From CAMDBL01 sp964498125 (GTDB taxonomy: Bacteria; Pseudomonadota; Alphaproteobacteria; Rhizobiales; Hyphomicrobiaceae): DNA of 64,000 nucleotides. The notes under the pieces are model-generated. The model searched no databases. It was not told the origin of the DNA and saw nothing but the letters and a program-made list of their open reading frames with translations. The translations under genes and the position numbers were made by a program. Shown here piece by piece: positions 42,636 to 52,204 of this stretch; position 1 is the stretch's first letter; each line of letters begins with the position of its first letter. The stretch is taken from contig CAZCGE010000030.1 of the NCBI GenBank assembly GCA_964498125.1, positions 60,064 through 124,063 on the forward strand. Reading direction: 5' to 3'.

Positions 42636-43600
42636 TGAAGGCCGGTGTCGTCTCGCGCGGGGCATTCGCCGACGCAGCGCTTGAGCGCGAGCACGGCAAG
42701 CGTGGCTGGTGGCCGTTCGCCTACACGCTGCTCGGCGATATCGAGCAGTCCTATACGGCGCGCGACGAAGCATTGCTGGAGCGCCTCTACAGCTCCATGC
42801 GCGCTGGCGATGGCGTCTACAAGATTACCAAACGCGAGCGGTTTGGTGAGCTTGATGCCATCATGGCCGAGGAAATCGCGCGTCGGTTCGAGGCCGCGCA
42901 GGTCGTGCGCGTGCACGACATGGCGGCCTCCAATGCCATCACATCGCTGGAATTGTTTCAGCGGCTTGGGTCGGATGTGCGCGTCAGCGTTCGCGCCTCC
43001 GACTTTTTCGATGCCATTTATGTCGTGAGTTTCGAGGACACGGCTTGGCGCATTGTTCTCGACGTCATGGGCAGACCGCTGCAGTTTGTTGGTCCACGCC
43101 TGGTGCTGTCTGCCTATCGGCGCGAGCCATTGCGCTACCCGGTCAATCGGTTGGCGCAGCAAGTTGTTGGCGCGCGGCTTTTTCAGCGTCTGGCCGGTGT
43201 GGATGTCGCCGCTGGTTATGCGCCGGATGGCGCGAAGCTGCGCCGTATCGGCCTCATTCATCCTGTCTGCGTGGCCACGGCTCGGACCGAGCCTCGTTTT
43301 TCTCTTGGGAGGGAAGATTTATTTGCGCCGCGCCGGGTGCCGTACGAGGTTGTCCGTGTCATGAATGCATTGACGACGCATCATTTTTCACGAGACCAGG
43401 TTTTGGCGGCGGTGGCGGCGGTCGCCGAAACCCTGGTGGACGGTGGGCTGCTCGTCCTGGGCCGCAGCGTCGATGAGGCCGATGGGCGAGTGAGAGCCAC
43501 GATCTTCCAGAAGAGCGGGGGACGCCTGCGCGGCGTACGCGACATCGGCGAAGGTGATGAGCTGCGGGCGGCGGTCCTTGGATTGGATCGGTGTGGCTAG
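42635..43600 (+). CDS. Unrecognised glycan-locus protein, possibly methyltransferase-like
   Basis: This 321-residue soluble protein starts at an ATG that overlaps the previous stop by 1 nt (TGATG); a GTG three bases earlier is also possible. Two stretches suggest a class I methyltransferase-like sheet: AQVVRVHDMAASNAITSLEL FQR near residue 90 (motif I position, but without a glycine-rich loop) and VVRVMNALTTHHFSRDQVLA with LVDGGLLVLGRSVDEAD near the end. This resembles the arrangement in CheR-like enzymes. The missing glycine loop makes activity doubtful. The next gene overlaps its 3' end by 8 nt. Confidence 0.6.
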   Translation: MKAGVVSRGAFADAALEREHGKRGWWPFAYTLLGDIEQSYTARDEALLERLYSSMRAGDGVYKITKRERFGELDAIMAEEIARRFEAAQVVRVHDMAASNAITSLELFQRLGSDVRVSVRASDFFDAIYVVSFEDTAWRIVLDVMGRPLQFVGPRLVLSAYRREPLRYPVNRLAQQVVGARLFQRLAGVDVAAGYAPDGAKLRRIGLIHPVCVATARTEPRFSLGREDLFAPRRVPYEVVRVMNALTTHHFSRDQVLAAVAAVAETLVDGGLLVLGRSVDEADGRVRATIFQKSGGRLRGVRDIGEGDELRAAVLGLDRCG

Positions 43601-44750
43601 CGCGCCGATCAAGGTGATGCACGTCGTGCCGGATCTCGGGCCGGGTGGCGCCGGGCTCGGTGTGCAGGAGCTCGCTCGGCTGCTCGCCAGATCCGGGCAG
43701 GCCGAGGTGCGGCTCTGCGTGCTCGGCCACAAACAATCGAGGCAAGACACTGATGACGCCTGCGGCGTGACCTATCTCGGCATCGCCAACCCCACCGCCA
43801 GTTTGACCGCACTGCGACAATGCGTGCGGCGGCTGTCGGAATTGGTGCATCGGGAGGCGGTCGATATCGTCCATTCGCACCTGCTGCCGGCGGATCTCGT
43901 TAGTGCTTTCGCGGTGGCTGGCGCGCGAAACATACTGCATACTGCGCATGTCAGGGATACACGAACCTGGCTCAGTTCCAAGCAGCCGCGGCACATCGTC
44001 AAGAAATGGATGTTCCGCGTCGCGTTTTCGATGGCGAGAACCCAATTCATTGCCGTCTCCAAGGATGCCGCCATGTTCGCGGCGCGTCATTTTGGCATAC
44101 CTGCGGGGCGTATGCGGATCGTTCTCAATGGCATCGATGCTGCGCCTTTTGCCGAATTCCACGCAAGGCGCCGTGATTGGCGCTCTCGCAGCGTCGTGAT
44201 CGGGGCGACCGGGCGTCTGGTGCCCGAAAAAGACCACGCCACGCTGATCGCTGCCACTGCCCGCGCTTTGCGTGCGAGGCATGATGTGAGGCTCGAGATC
44301 GCCGGCACCGGCAGCCGGCAGGCCAATCTGATCGCGTTGGCCGAAGCCGAGGGGATGGGCGATCGTCTGGTCATGCGCGGGCACGTGTCCGACATGCCCG
44401 ACTTCTACAGCGGTCTCGATATTTTTGTGCTGCCATCACACAGCAGCGAAGGGCTGCCCCGGGTCTTGCTCGAAGCCATGGCCGCGGGTCTGCCGGTTAT
44501 TGCAACTCGGACCGAGGGCGTCGGGGATGTTGTCGTCGACGGACAGAATGGCCTGACGGTCCAGAAGCAAAATCCCGACGCGATGGCGGCGGCCATGATG
44601 CGACTCATCGAGGATCGCGAGCTGGCGCAGCACCTTGGTGAGAACGGCCGGCGGCGGGTGCTCGAGCACTTCACGGCGGAGCGCGTCGCCGGCGATGTGG
44701 CGCGGCACTATCGCTGGCTCATCGACCACGACGGTGCAGCGGTCGCATGA
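43593..44750 (+). CDS. GT4-type glycosyltransferase
   Basis: This 385-residue GT-B enzyme begins KVMHVVPDLGPGGAGLGVQE, the usual start of family 4 enzymes. The acceptor-domain part VDIVHSHLLPADLVSAFAVA follows, then IGATGRLVPEKDHATLIAAT and FVLPSHSSEGLPRVLLEAMA, which holds the EX7E motif (EGLPRVLLE). The start is a GTG at 43593, inside the end of the preceding gene. Its stop overlaps the next gene by 4 nt. Confidence 0.9.
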   Translation: MASAPIKVMHVVPDLGPGGAGLGVQELARLLARSGQAEVRLCVLGHKQSRQDTDDACGVTYLGIANPTASLTALRQCVRRLSELVHREAVDIVHSHLLPADLVSAFAVAGARNILHTAHVRDTRTWLSSKQPRHIVKKWMFRVAFSMARTQFIAVSKDAAMFAARHFGIPAGRMRIVLNGIDAAPFAEFHARRRDWRSRSVVIGATGRLVPEKDHATLIAATARALRARHDVRLEIAGTGSRQANLIALAEAEGMGDRLVMRGHVSDMPDFYSGLDIFVLPSHSSEGLPRVLLEAMAAGLPVIATRTEGVGDVVVDGQNGLTVQKQNPDAMAAAMMRLIEDRELAQHLGENGRRRVLEHFTAERVAGDVARHYRWLIDHDGAAVA

Positions 44751-45748
44751 CAATGGCACCCGCGAACGACGCACCCATCGTCGCCTCCATCGTCATCACG
44801 ACGCGGAACCGGCGCGAGGATACCTTGGTCGCGGTGGCAAGCAGCTTTGCTCAATTCGGCGTGCCGCTGGAGGTTCTGGTCTACGACGATGCCTCCGACG
44901 ATGGCACGGCCGAGGCCCTGCGGAGAGAGTTTCCAGCTGCTCGCGTTTTTACCAGCTCTGGGCGGAACGGCTACATCGTCAATCGCAACCGGGGCTTCCA
45001 CGAAGCGCGCGGCGCATACGTTTTCTCGATCGACGACGATGCGTATTTCTCCAAGCCGGACATCGTCGCCCGGATCGTCGCTCAGCTCGAGGCAGATCGG
45101 AGCATCGGTGCGGTCGCCATTCCCTACGTCGAGCCGTTCGCTCGATTGACGCGCTCGCACCGGTCGGCTCCGTTCGCCGCGGTGCCAGGGCAGGAGCTGC
45201 GCAATTACGTCGGCTGCGCGCATGCCGTGCGCCGCGAGCTTGCGGTCGAGCTCGGCGGCTATCGTGACGACTTTGTCCACCAGGGGGAAGAGCGGGACTT
45301 CTGTCTGCGGCTGTGGGCCAGCGGTCACCGGGTTCTGTACGGCGACAGCGGCCCGATCGTGCACATGGTCAGTCCGATGCGCGACAGCAGCCGCATGGCT
45401 TATTACGGCTTGCGCAACCAGATCCTGTTCGAGTGCCTCAGTGCGCCGATTTCCGCTCTTGTGGTGCGGGTGCCGGTGATTTGCGTCAACGCGATCCGCT
45501 ACAAGTTCGTCTGGGCAACCCTGCCGCTGAAGCTCGTGGCCATCTGCGCGGGACTACTCGAAGGAACGAGGCGACGAAACGGGCGCCGGCCGGTCAGCCG
45601 TGCCACCTATCGGAAATTCCGCGAGCTCAAAGCGCATGGGCCTGAAGTTGGTAACGAGGCCATTCCGGCCGCGATTGTCCCGGGCGCGGCTCAGTCCTGG
45701 GCACTGAATGCAGTCCGGGCAAGGAATGCTGTCCCTGCTGGAGAATAA
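44747..45748 (+). CDS. GT2-type glycosyltransferase
   Basis: This 333-residue GT-A enzyme has VASIVITTRNRREDTLVAVA, YDDASDDGTAEALRREFP and metal-binding SIDDDAYF. The acceptor part reads NYVGCAHAVRRELAVELGGY followed by GEERDFCLRLWASGHRV. A C-terminal hydrophobic/basic stretch (VVRVPVICVNAIRYKFVWAT) could associate with the membrane. Translation is coupled to the upstream gene by ATGA. Confidence 0.9.
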   Translation: MTMAPANDAPIVASIVITTRNRREDTLVAVASSFAQFGVPLEVLVYDDASDDGTAEALRREFPAARVFTSSGRNGYIVNRNRGFHEARGAYVFSIDDDAYFSKPDIVARIVAQLEADRSIGAVAIPYVEPFARLTRSHRSAPFAAVPGQELRNYVGCAHAVRRELAVELGGYRDDFVHQGEERDFCLRLWASGHRVLYGDSGPIVHMVSPMRDSSRMAYYGLRNQILFECLSAPISALVVRVPVICVNAIRYKFVWATLPLKLVAICAGLLEGTRRRNGRRPVSRATYRKFRELKAHGPEVGNEAIPAAIVPGAAQSWALNAVRARNAVPAGE

Positions 45749-47021
45749 TCGTCCCGAGCGCGCAAGGGGGGCCGACTGCCCCTTGCCGCGCGTCCTCGTC
45801 GCCCAGCTTGGCGCGCGACGGCACTACGCGGTGCCGCGCGCATTGCAGCGTCAGGGCCTGCTCGAGCGTGTCGTCACGGAGCTGACGGCCGAAGGCTTGG
45901 TTTGGCGGTGGATCGAGCGCGCGGCGCCGGCTGCCCTGCAGCCGCCGGGTCTGCAAGGATTGCTGGCGCGTCGGATGGAAGACGTGCCGGCGTCGCGCAT
46001 CTCCAACCTGCCGAGCTTTGCTTTCTCCCCACGGCAGCGCCGTCGCGCCGGGGAAGCTACGACGGATCATTGGGCCCGCCGCAACTCGGGATTCTGCCGG
46101 CATGTCGTCAGCAAGGGCTTTGGCGCGGCGAACACCGTGTACGGCTTCAACGGGGCGGCGCTCGAGATCTTCGATGCGGCGCGGCGTCACGGTCTGAAGA
46201 CAATTCTGGATCAAACGGCGGCGCCGTGGCGCTGCAACGGCCGGCTGCTCGAAGAGGAGGCACGGCGTTGGCCGGGTTGGGAGAGCGACGGCGGCGAGAT
46301 CGACCATTCCGGCCGGCTCACCGGGCGCGAGGAAGCGGAATGGCTTCTGGCGGACGCTATCATCTGCGGATCGGATTATGCGCGACGCACCCTCATTCAG
46401 TCCGGAGTACCTCCGGAGCGCTGCCACGTCGTGCCTTATGCGGGGCACGTGACGCCGGTGGTGGGCGCGACCGGGCACGACAGGACGGCGCCGGGCGCGG
46501 GTCCGCTCCGTGTCCTGTTCGTTGGCACGCTGCAGTTGCGCAAAGGCTTGCCGTATCTCGCCGAGGCCGCCCGGTTGCTGCGTGGCGGCAATGTTGAATT
46601 TCGTTTCGTCGGCCCATCGCGTCTGACCACCATGGGGATGGCACGGGTTGCCGAGGCGGGGGAGATGATCGGCGCCGTTCCGCGCTCGCAGCTGCGGCAG
46701 CACTATGCCTGGGCTGATGTGTTTGTTCTGCCAACCTTGTCCGAGGGTTCAGCCAACGTCTGCTACGAGGCCATGGCCGCCGGGCTGCCGGTGATCACGA
46801 CGGCGCATGCGGGCTCGATCGTGCGGCATGGCCATGATGGCCTGATCATCCCCATCCGCGATTCGGTTGCCCTGGCCGAGGCCATTGCCGGCCTTGCACG
46901 AGATCGCGAGCGTCTTGCGGCATTGGGCGAGCAAGCCCGCATCGGCATGTCGCGGCAAACATTGGACGGTTATGCGGCCGGGCTCCGGCGAGCTGTTGGC
47001 GGAACCTTGGTGGCGGCATGA
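45708..47021 (+). CDS. GT4-type glycosyltransferase
   Basis: This 437-residue GT-B enzyme has N-terminal PRVLVAQLGARRHYAVPRAL and LKTILDQTAAPWRCNG. The C-terminal donor domain reads LRVLFVGTLQLRKGLPYLAE then FVLPTLSEGSANVCYEAMAA with the EX7E motif (EGSANVCYE). Starts at 45708 or 45726 are both ATG; the first overlaps the previous gene by 41 nt. The N-terminal domain is unusual in its RRHYAVPRALQRQGLLERVV beginning, found in a subset of glycan-locus enzymes. Confidence 0.88.
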   Translation: MQSGQGMLSLLENNRPERARGADCPLPRVLVAQLGARRHYAVPRALQRQGLLERVVTELTAEGLVWRWIERAAPAALQPPGLQGLLARRMEDVPASRISNLPSFAFSPRQRRRAGEATTDHWARRNSGFCRHVVSKGFGAANTVYGFNGAALEIFDAARRHGLKTILDQTAAPWRCNGRLLEEEARRWPGWESDGGEIDHSGRLTGREEAEWLLADAIICGSDYARRTLIQSGVPPERCHVVPYAGHVTPVVGATGHDRTAPGAGPLRVLFVGTLQLRKGLPYLAEAARLLRGGNVEFRFVGPSRLTTMGMARVAEAGEMIGAVPRSQLRQHYAWADVFVLPTLSEGSANVCYEAMAAGLPVITTAHAGSIVRHGHDGLIIPIRDSVALAEAIAGLARDRERLAALGEQARIGMSRQTLDGYAAGLRRAVGGTLVAA

Positions 47022-47091
47022 CGATGACGCTTCAGCTGGCTGGCATGGGCTTCCCGCGGGCAAGTTGCGGCACGCACGCAGGCCGCGCCGC

Positions 47092-47955
47092 GTGAAACAC
47101 AAAGTTGGCTATCTGTTGCGTTCGACCTTGAGCTTTGTATCGCGCAGCGGGCCCGCCTGCCCGAGCTGTGGAGGCACGGATTCAAACGTGATTGCTCGCA
47201 AATGGGTGGTCACCGAGTTGCGTCGCTGCCGCCAATGTCGGCTCTTGTTCCGGGCACCCGTGACGCCGCCCGAGCGTGTGGAGAGCTACTACCAGGAGGA
47301 TTACGAGTCGGGCATGACAACCCGCATGCCATGTCAGGACGAGTTGCGGCGATTGCAGGCGGAAGGCTTCCGCGGAACCGAAAAGGACTTCACGCGGTAT
47401 ATCGCGATCCTCTCCGCGCTTGGCGTTGCGCCGGGAAGCCACGTGCTGGATTACGGCTGCTCGTGGGGGTACGGCACCTGGCAGTTGCAACAAGCCGGCT
47501 ACGTTGCCGTCGGTTTCGAGGTCAGCGAGCCACGTGCCCGCTATGCGGCGGAGAAGCTGGGAGTGAACGTTTCATCGCGGCTCCCGGCATCAGCCGCGCG
47601 CCCATTCGATGCCGGATTCTCAGCCCACGTCCTCGAGCACGTTGCCGGTGTCGCCGCCGCGTTCGAGATGACGATGCGGCTGCTGAGACCCGTTACCGGG
47701 ATCTTCATCGCCATCACGCCGAATGGCTGTATGGAGCGCAAGCGCCGGGATCCGCAACGTTGGCGCAATGCGTGGGGCCTGAAGCATCCCAACCTGCTCG
47801 ACGATGCCTTCTGGCGGCGTCAGATGAACGGCCGGAGCTTCCTGATCACAACCGATCTTGCCGATCTCGATGCACTGAGCTGCTGGGCCAGAGGCGAAAC
47901 GTCGTGCGTTGGACGCCTGGACGGAGAGGAGTTGCTGGCCGCATGTCGCGTGTGA
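47092..47955 (+). CDS. Class I methyltransferase with N-terminal zinc-ribbon-like motif
   Basis: This 287-residue protein starts at a GTG (47092). A four-cysteine knuckle (CPSCGGTDSNV and RRCRQCRLLF) precedes the methyltransferase domain: VLDYGCSWGYGTWQLQQAGY (motif I), VGFEVSEPRARYAAEKLGV, FSAHVLEHVAGVAAAFEMTM. It ends with RLDGEELLAACRV. This two-part build (zinc ribbon plus Methyltransf_23) is common in glycan and rhamnan loci. Its frame continues upstream over the previous gene but without protein-like content. It overlaps the next gene by 13 nt. Confidence 0.86.
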   Translation: MKHKVGYLLRSTLSFVSRSGPACPSCGGTDSNVIARKWVVTELRRCRQCRLLFRAPVTPPERVESYYQEDYESGMTTRMPCQDELRRLQAEGFRGTEKDFTRYIAILSALGVAPGSHVLDYGCSWGYGTWQLQQAGYVAVGFEVSEPRARYAAEKLGVNVSSRLPASAARPFDAGFSAHVLEHVAGVAAAFEMTMRLLRPVTGIFIAITPNGCMERKRRDPQRWRNAWGLKHPNLLDDAFWRRQMNGRSFLITTDLADLDALSCWARGETSCVGRLDGEELLAACRV

Positions 47956-48737
47956 TGGCGCAAGAGCGTAAGTGTGCACCAGGTGGATCACCACGTTTTT
48001 TGGAGCGTCTGCGCTGGTTGCTCTTTCCGGGCATCAATCTGCATGCGCGTTTGCGCTATCGCCAATTGCCGGCCTTGTTGGGCGCCGCATCAAGCGGCCA
48101 CGAGCGGCATATCCTCGATGCCGGTTGCGGCAACGGCATGCTGTCCTATCAGGCCTATCTCAAAGGCAACCGCGTCACCGGCATCAGCATCAAGGCCAAG
48201 GAAGTGCAGTCGTGCCGGCGGCAATTCAACGAGGTGCTGGCGATTGCGCCCGATTTGATGAGCTTCACGCTCGCCAACCTCTACGAGGTCGATTATCCGC
48301 CGGCGACGTTCGACGAGATCATTTGCACGGAGGTTCTCGAGCACATCCGGCGGGATGACGAGGTGGTCGCCAAGTTCTGGCGGCTGCTCAAGCCGGGCGG
48401 CGTGCTGCATATGACGGCTCCCAACGCGGATCACCCCGACAACACCTCGTCGGAGCTCGATCGCAATGAGACGGGGGGGCACGTGCGGGCGGGTTATACG
48501 CTGGCCACCAGCAAGGCGCTGATCGAGCCCATGGGTTTCCACATCGAGGAGACGCGGGGTCTAGGCGGGCCGGTTCGGCAAGCCTTCAATCGCCGAATCA
48601 GGCAAATACAACAGCGAATGGGTGCGTCCGCCGGCCTGCCGCTGTTCTTTCTGGCCCTGCCGTTCCTGCCGCTCGACCGCCTGCGGCCCGCCGCGGTGCC
48701 GTATTCCATTTATGTTCGCGCCAGGAAGCCGGCGTGA
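47943..48737 (+). CDS. Class I SAM-dependent methyltransferase
   Basis: This 264-residue methyltransferase has motif I ILDAGCGNGMLSYQAYLKGN, VTGISIKAKEVQSCRRQFNE, FDEIICTEVLEHIRRDDEVV and LLKPGGVLHMTAPNADHPD. The C-terminal segment is hydrophobic (LPLFFLALPFLPLDRLRP) and may touch the membrane. The ATG at 47943 lies inside the end of the previous methyltransferase gene. The reading frame opens far upstream at 47202, but that portion is antisense-like shadow. Confidence 0.88.
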   Translation: MSRVMAQERKCAPGGSPRFLERLRWLLFPGINLHARLRYRQLPALLGAASSGHERHILDAGCGNGMLSYQAYLKGNRVTGISIKAKEVQSCRRQFNEVLAIAPDLMSFTLANLYEVDYPPATFDEIICTEVLEHIRRDDEVVAKFWRLLKPGGVLHMTAPNADHPDNTSSELDRNETGGHVRAGYTLATSKALIEPMGFHIEETRGLGGPVRQAFNRRIRQIQQRMGASAGLPLFFLALPFLPLDRLRPAAVPYSIYVRARKPA

Positions 48738-48819
48738 TGGCCGCCAATGCCGACATGAGGCTCAACGTCCATGGTGCTGTCGCTATTCAATCCTCGAGCG
48801 TTGATCGCATGGCGGCGCC

Positions 48820-50199
48820 ATGTTTGAAGTGATCTGTGGGCTCATCGTCATCAGCTGCGCGATCGGCTCGGTTGCGGCCTACGCGGTGACGCGTGACGCG
48901 CTGCATCCGGCGGTCTTCGTCAGTCCGTTGTTCGGGTATTTCTATGGCGTCTGGCCGATCATTCTGAACGCGGATGGCGAGTTGCAGGCGCTGATCGACG
49001 CATCTTATCTCACCCACGCGGCAATCTTGTTCCTGGCTGCCATCCTCGCCATGTTCGCGGGGCTGCTGTGGCGGGCAAGAGCCAACACCGAGGCCATGGC
49101 GATGGTGGGCGGCGGGCGGGGCTTCCTAGTGCCGCCGGAGAGGGCGGGCCGGCTTTTCATGCTTGCCGTGGTGCTCGGTTTGATTGCGATTGTTGCCTAT
49201 ATCATCCAGCTCGATAACGTCGGCGGGTTCTGGCGTGCCTATTCGCGAGCGAAAGGCGGCGGCCGATCCGACAGCGGCTACATCGGCGAAGGTATCCTGC
49301 TGTCGTTTCCCGCAATCTTGTTTCTCGCCCTCGCGGTGCGGGCATCGGGTGGCCGGATCAGGCTGATGCATATTGTCATTGCCACGGCCGTGGCCATGCC
49401 GCATCTGCTTCAGGGCATTCTAGGTGGGCGGCGTGGACCGCTGTTCATCATCCTGTCGACATTGCTGTTCGCCTGGTTCATCGCGCGCGGCAGGCGTCCC
49501 TCCTTCACGGCGATGGTCGCCAGCGTGGCGTTCCTCGGGCTGACCATGGTCGTGGTCAAATCGCAGCGGCATCACATATATATCGGTTCCGACGGCCAAT
49601 TCGAGTTCTCCCGCATCTTCGACGCCGATGGACTCTCGCTCGGTCAGCCTGGTAGCCGCAATTCCTATTTCACGGGCGTGGCGCAGGTGCTGGCTGCCGA
49701 TTTCTATGGCGACTATTACTGGGGCTACCGCTATCTCGTGACGTTCTTTGTGCGGCCGATTCCAAAGCAGTTGTGGTCGGATAAGTATGCAGATGTCGGC
49801 GCCAGTTGGATCGAGCAGAACCGCAATGACAGGGAGACCGGACATTATTTCAGTGTTGTCAACGAGTATCTGCCACGTGGCGTATCGGGCGGCGCCATCG
49901 CCGACGGCTATCAGGAATTTTGGTGGGGCGTGGTCGTCATGTTCTTCCTCATCGGGCGGCTGTTTGCCTACGTCTACTGGAAGCACCGACGAAGTGGCGG
50001 CTTCTGGACGGTGCTGTTGATGCTGATGCTGGCTCTCGGCGTCTACTTGCCATCGCAGAGCTTCTCGGCATGGTTGCACCGCCTGATGTTCATGTCATTT
50101 TTTACCCTCGTGTTCTGGCGCTTGTTCGTCGGACGCCTGAGCATGTCCGAGAGGAACGCGATACCAACGCCACCGTCCAGTGCGTATGTTCAAGGCTGA
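48820..50199 (+). CDS. Wzy-type polysaccharide polymerase (O-antigen polymerase family)
   Basis: This 459-residue membrane protein has about ten to twelve helices, beginning MFEVICGLIVISCAIGSVAA. A large periplasmic loop lies between helices in the second half (about residues 250-350; VVVKSQRHHIYIGSDGQFEF, then YRYLVTFFVRPIPKQLWSDK and HYFSVVNEYLPRGVSGGAIA). This topology with few conserved residues, and the motif RPIPKxLW, is typical of the O-antigen/oligosaccharide repeat polymerase family. It would join lipid-linked repeat units in the periplasm, which implies that a flippase acts before it. About 80 bp separate it from the upstream methyltransferase. Confidence 0.85.
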   Translation: MFEVICGLIVISCAIGSVAAYAVTRDALHPAVFVSPLFGYFYGVWPIILNADGELQALIDASYLTHAAILFLAAILAMFAGLLWRARANTEAMAMVGGGRGFLVPPERAGRLFMLAVVLGLIAIVAYIIQLDNVGGFWRAYSRAKGGGRSDSGYIGEGILLSFPAILFLALAVRASGGRIRLMHIVIATAVAMPHLLQGILGGRRGPLFIILSTLLFAWFIARGRRPSFTAMVASVAFLGLTMVVVKSQRHHIYIGSDGQFEFSRIFDADGLSLGQPGSRNSYFTGVAQVLAADFYGDYYWGYRYLVTFFVRPIPKQLWSDKYADVGASWIEQNRNDRETGHYFSVVNEYLPRGVSGGAIADGYQEFWWGVVVMFFLIGRLFAYVYWKHRRSGGFWTVLLMLMLALGVYLPSQSFSAWLHRLMFMSFFTLVFWRLFVGRLSMSERNAIPTPPSSAYVQG

Positions 50200-51433
50200 G
50201 CGTCGCTTGAAAATCGCCGTCATCTGGTCGCGGTTCGGACCCTATCATATCGCGCGTTTGCGAGGAGCGGCGACGGCGGCGGCGGCGAGCGGGCACACGA
50301 TTTGCGCCATCGAGATCGCGTGTCGCGATGCAGTGTACGAATGGGATGTCGTCGACAAGAGTAATGGGCTTCGGCATCTCACTCTTTTCGACGGGGCCAC
50401 CTATCACGACATTCCGGCCGCCGCGATCAGGCGAAAGATCGCGACAGCATTATCCGAGATCGCGCCGGATGCCGTGGCCATCAACGGCTGGGCTGTGCCG
50501 GAGGCTCGAGCCGCGATGCGATGGTGTGACCACGGACGACGCGCGAGCGCGATCGTGATGTCGGAGACCAAGGCGGACGACGCACCTCGCGTCTGGTGGA
50601 AGGAGCTGGTCAAGCGGCGCCTGCTGGCAGGCTGCGGCGCGGCCCTGGTCGGAGGCGCCAAACATGCCGATTATCTCGTCAGTCTGGGCATGCCGCGCGC
50701 GTGCATCCAGTTGGGCTATGACACTGTCGATAACCACCATTTCGCGACAGGAGCGGCAGCGGCGCGCGCCGATGCGATCGGCTTGCGCGCCCGCCTTGGG
50801 CTGCCCTCGCGCTATTTCCTTGCCTGTTCCCGTTTCATTGTGCGCAAGAACATCGAGGGCCTGCTCGAGGCTTACGCGATGTACAGGCACAGAGCGCCGT
50901 CGGAGCCTTGGGGGCTGGTGATTGCCGGCAGCGGCGAGGCAAAGCCTGCCTATGACACGTTGGTGCGTGAACTGTCGATCGATGGGGTGGTCTGGCCCGG
51001 TTTCGTGCAATACGATGCGTTGCCGGTCTACTATGGCCTGGCGTCGGCATTCGTTCACCCGGCACATGCGGAAGCCTGGGGGCTGGTCGTCAACGAGGCG
51101 CTGGCGTCGGGGCTGCCCGTGCTTGTTTCGCGTCGCGTCGGGGCGGGCCACGAGTTGGTTGAGGAAGGGCGCAGCGGGTACAGTTTTGATCCGTCATCGC
51201 CCGATGAGCTGGCGGACAAGATGACGCTGGTGTCCGGGCTCGATGCGGAGCAGCTCGCGCAATTGCAATGCGGAGCACTGAAGGCCGTGGCGCCCTGGGC
51301 GCCGGAGCGGTTTGGCGAGGGTTTGATGGCGGCCGTGAAGCTTGCTTGCGGGCGTGCGGTTCAGCGCGGCGATTTCGATGCTGCGCACGCCACTGCGCGA
51401 GTGGCCGATGCGCAGGCAACTCGGGGCGGATGA
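50186..51433 (+). CDS. GT4-type glycosyltransferase
   Basis: This 415-residue GT-B enzyme has LKIAVIWSRFGPYHIARLRG at the start, then ALVGGAKHADYLVSLGMPRA in the middle. The donor domain has LACSRFIVRKNIEGLLEAYA, VWPGFVQYDALPVYYGLASA and EAWGLVVNEALASGLPVLVS (EX7E in EAWGLVVNE). It overlaps the polymerase gene by 14 nt and its stop overlaps the next start (ATGA). An in-frame GTG two codons earlier (50180) is an alternative. Confidence 0.89.
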   Translation: MFKAERRLKIAVIWSRFGPYHIARLRGAATAAAASGHTICAIEIACRDAVYEWDVVDKSNGLRHLTLFDGATYHDIPAAAIRRKIATALSEIAPDAVAINGWAVPEARAAMRWCDHGRRASAIVMSETKADDAPRVWWKELVKRRLLAGCGAALVGGAKHADYLVSLGMPRACIQLGYDTVDNHHFATGAAAARADAIGLRARLGLPSRYFLACSRFIVRKNIEGLLEAYAMYRHRAPSEPWGLVIAGSGEAKPAYDTLVRELSIDGVVWPGFVQYDALPVYYGLASAFVHPAHAEAWGLVVNEALASGLPVLVSRRVGAGHELVEEGRSGYSFDPSSPDELADKMTLVSGLDAEQLAQLQCGALKAVAPWAPERFGEGLMAAVKLACGRAVQRGDFDAAHATARVADAQATRGG

Positions 51434-52074
51434 GCATCGCGGTCATGGATACCGGTGAGCGCACCGACTCTTCCGACAGCGAGGCGCGGCCGAACCCGTC
51501 GCACGCATATTTGTGGCCGGTGCTCGATCGGGTCGTGGCCGAGGTCCAATTCACCCGGCGCAGAGCCATCGATCTTGGCTGTGGCAACGGCTCGACGAGC
51601 GAGCGATTGCGGCAGCAAGGGTACGATATGGTTGGCGTCGATGTGGGCGTGAGGGGCATCGAGATCGCGCGGAAGTCTTTCCCACGCGTCAAATTTCACA
51701 TCGATAGCGTCTACGCCGATCTGGCCGCCAAGCACGGGACCTTTCCGCTCGTTGTTTGTCTCGAGGTGATCGAGCACCTTTACGACCCGCGCGGCCTGAT
51801 CCGGACCATTGGCAAATTGCTCGAGCCTGGTGGGACCGTCGTGCTTTCGACGCCGTTTCACGGCTACTGGAAGAATCTCGGTCTCGCCGTCATGGGCAGG
51901 TGGGACCACCATCATCAGCCGCTGAATCAAGGCGGGCACATCAAGTTCTTTTCTGAGGAAACTCTCGTCGCGCTGCTGCGCGAGGAGGGTCTCGCGGTTC
52001 GCGAGATCTACCGGGTCGGACGCGCCATCCCCGCTTTAGCGAGAAGCATGGTGGTGGTGGCCCATCGGCGATGA
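51430..52074 (+). CDS. Class I SAM-dependent methyltransferase
   Basis: This 214-residue protein has motif I AIDLGCGNGSTSERLRQQGY, VGVDVGVRGIEIARKSFPRV, LVVCLEVIEHLYDPRGLIRT and LLEPGGTVVLSTPFHGYWKN. The GYWKN and HIKFFSEETLVALLREEG ends are close to methyltransferases of the UbiG/Methyltransf_23 group found in glycan clusters. The ATG at 51430 is coupled to the upstream gene (ATGA). Confidence 0.88.
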   Translation: MSIAVMDTGERTDSSDSEARPNPSHAYLWPVLDRVVAEVQFTRRRAIDLGCGNGSTSERLRQQGYDMVGVDVGVRGIEIARKSFPRVKFHIDSVYADLAAKHGTFPLVVCLEVIEHLYDPRGLIRTIGKLLEPGGTVVLSTPFHGYWKNLGLAVMGRWDHHHQPLNQGGHIKFFSEETLVALLREEGLAVREIYRVGRAIPALARSMVVVAHRR

Positions 52075-52204
52075 CATGGTCATGGGCATGGCGATCGTTC
52101 GCGGCGCGGCGGCAATGGATTGCGACGCGCCGGGTTGCGGGATTGTGGACTCCAGGCGTCCGGTCGCAAGGGAGAAACGCGGACATGACACGGGAGCAAC
52201 CGCT

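Noticed and set aside
47202..47942. Long N-terminal extension of the methyltransferase at 47943
   Set aside because: The extension reads across the preceding methyltransferase gene in another frame and has shadow-like composition.
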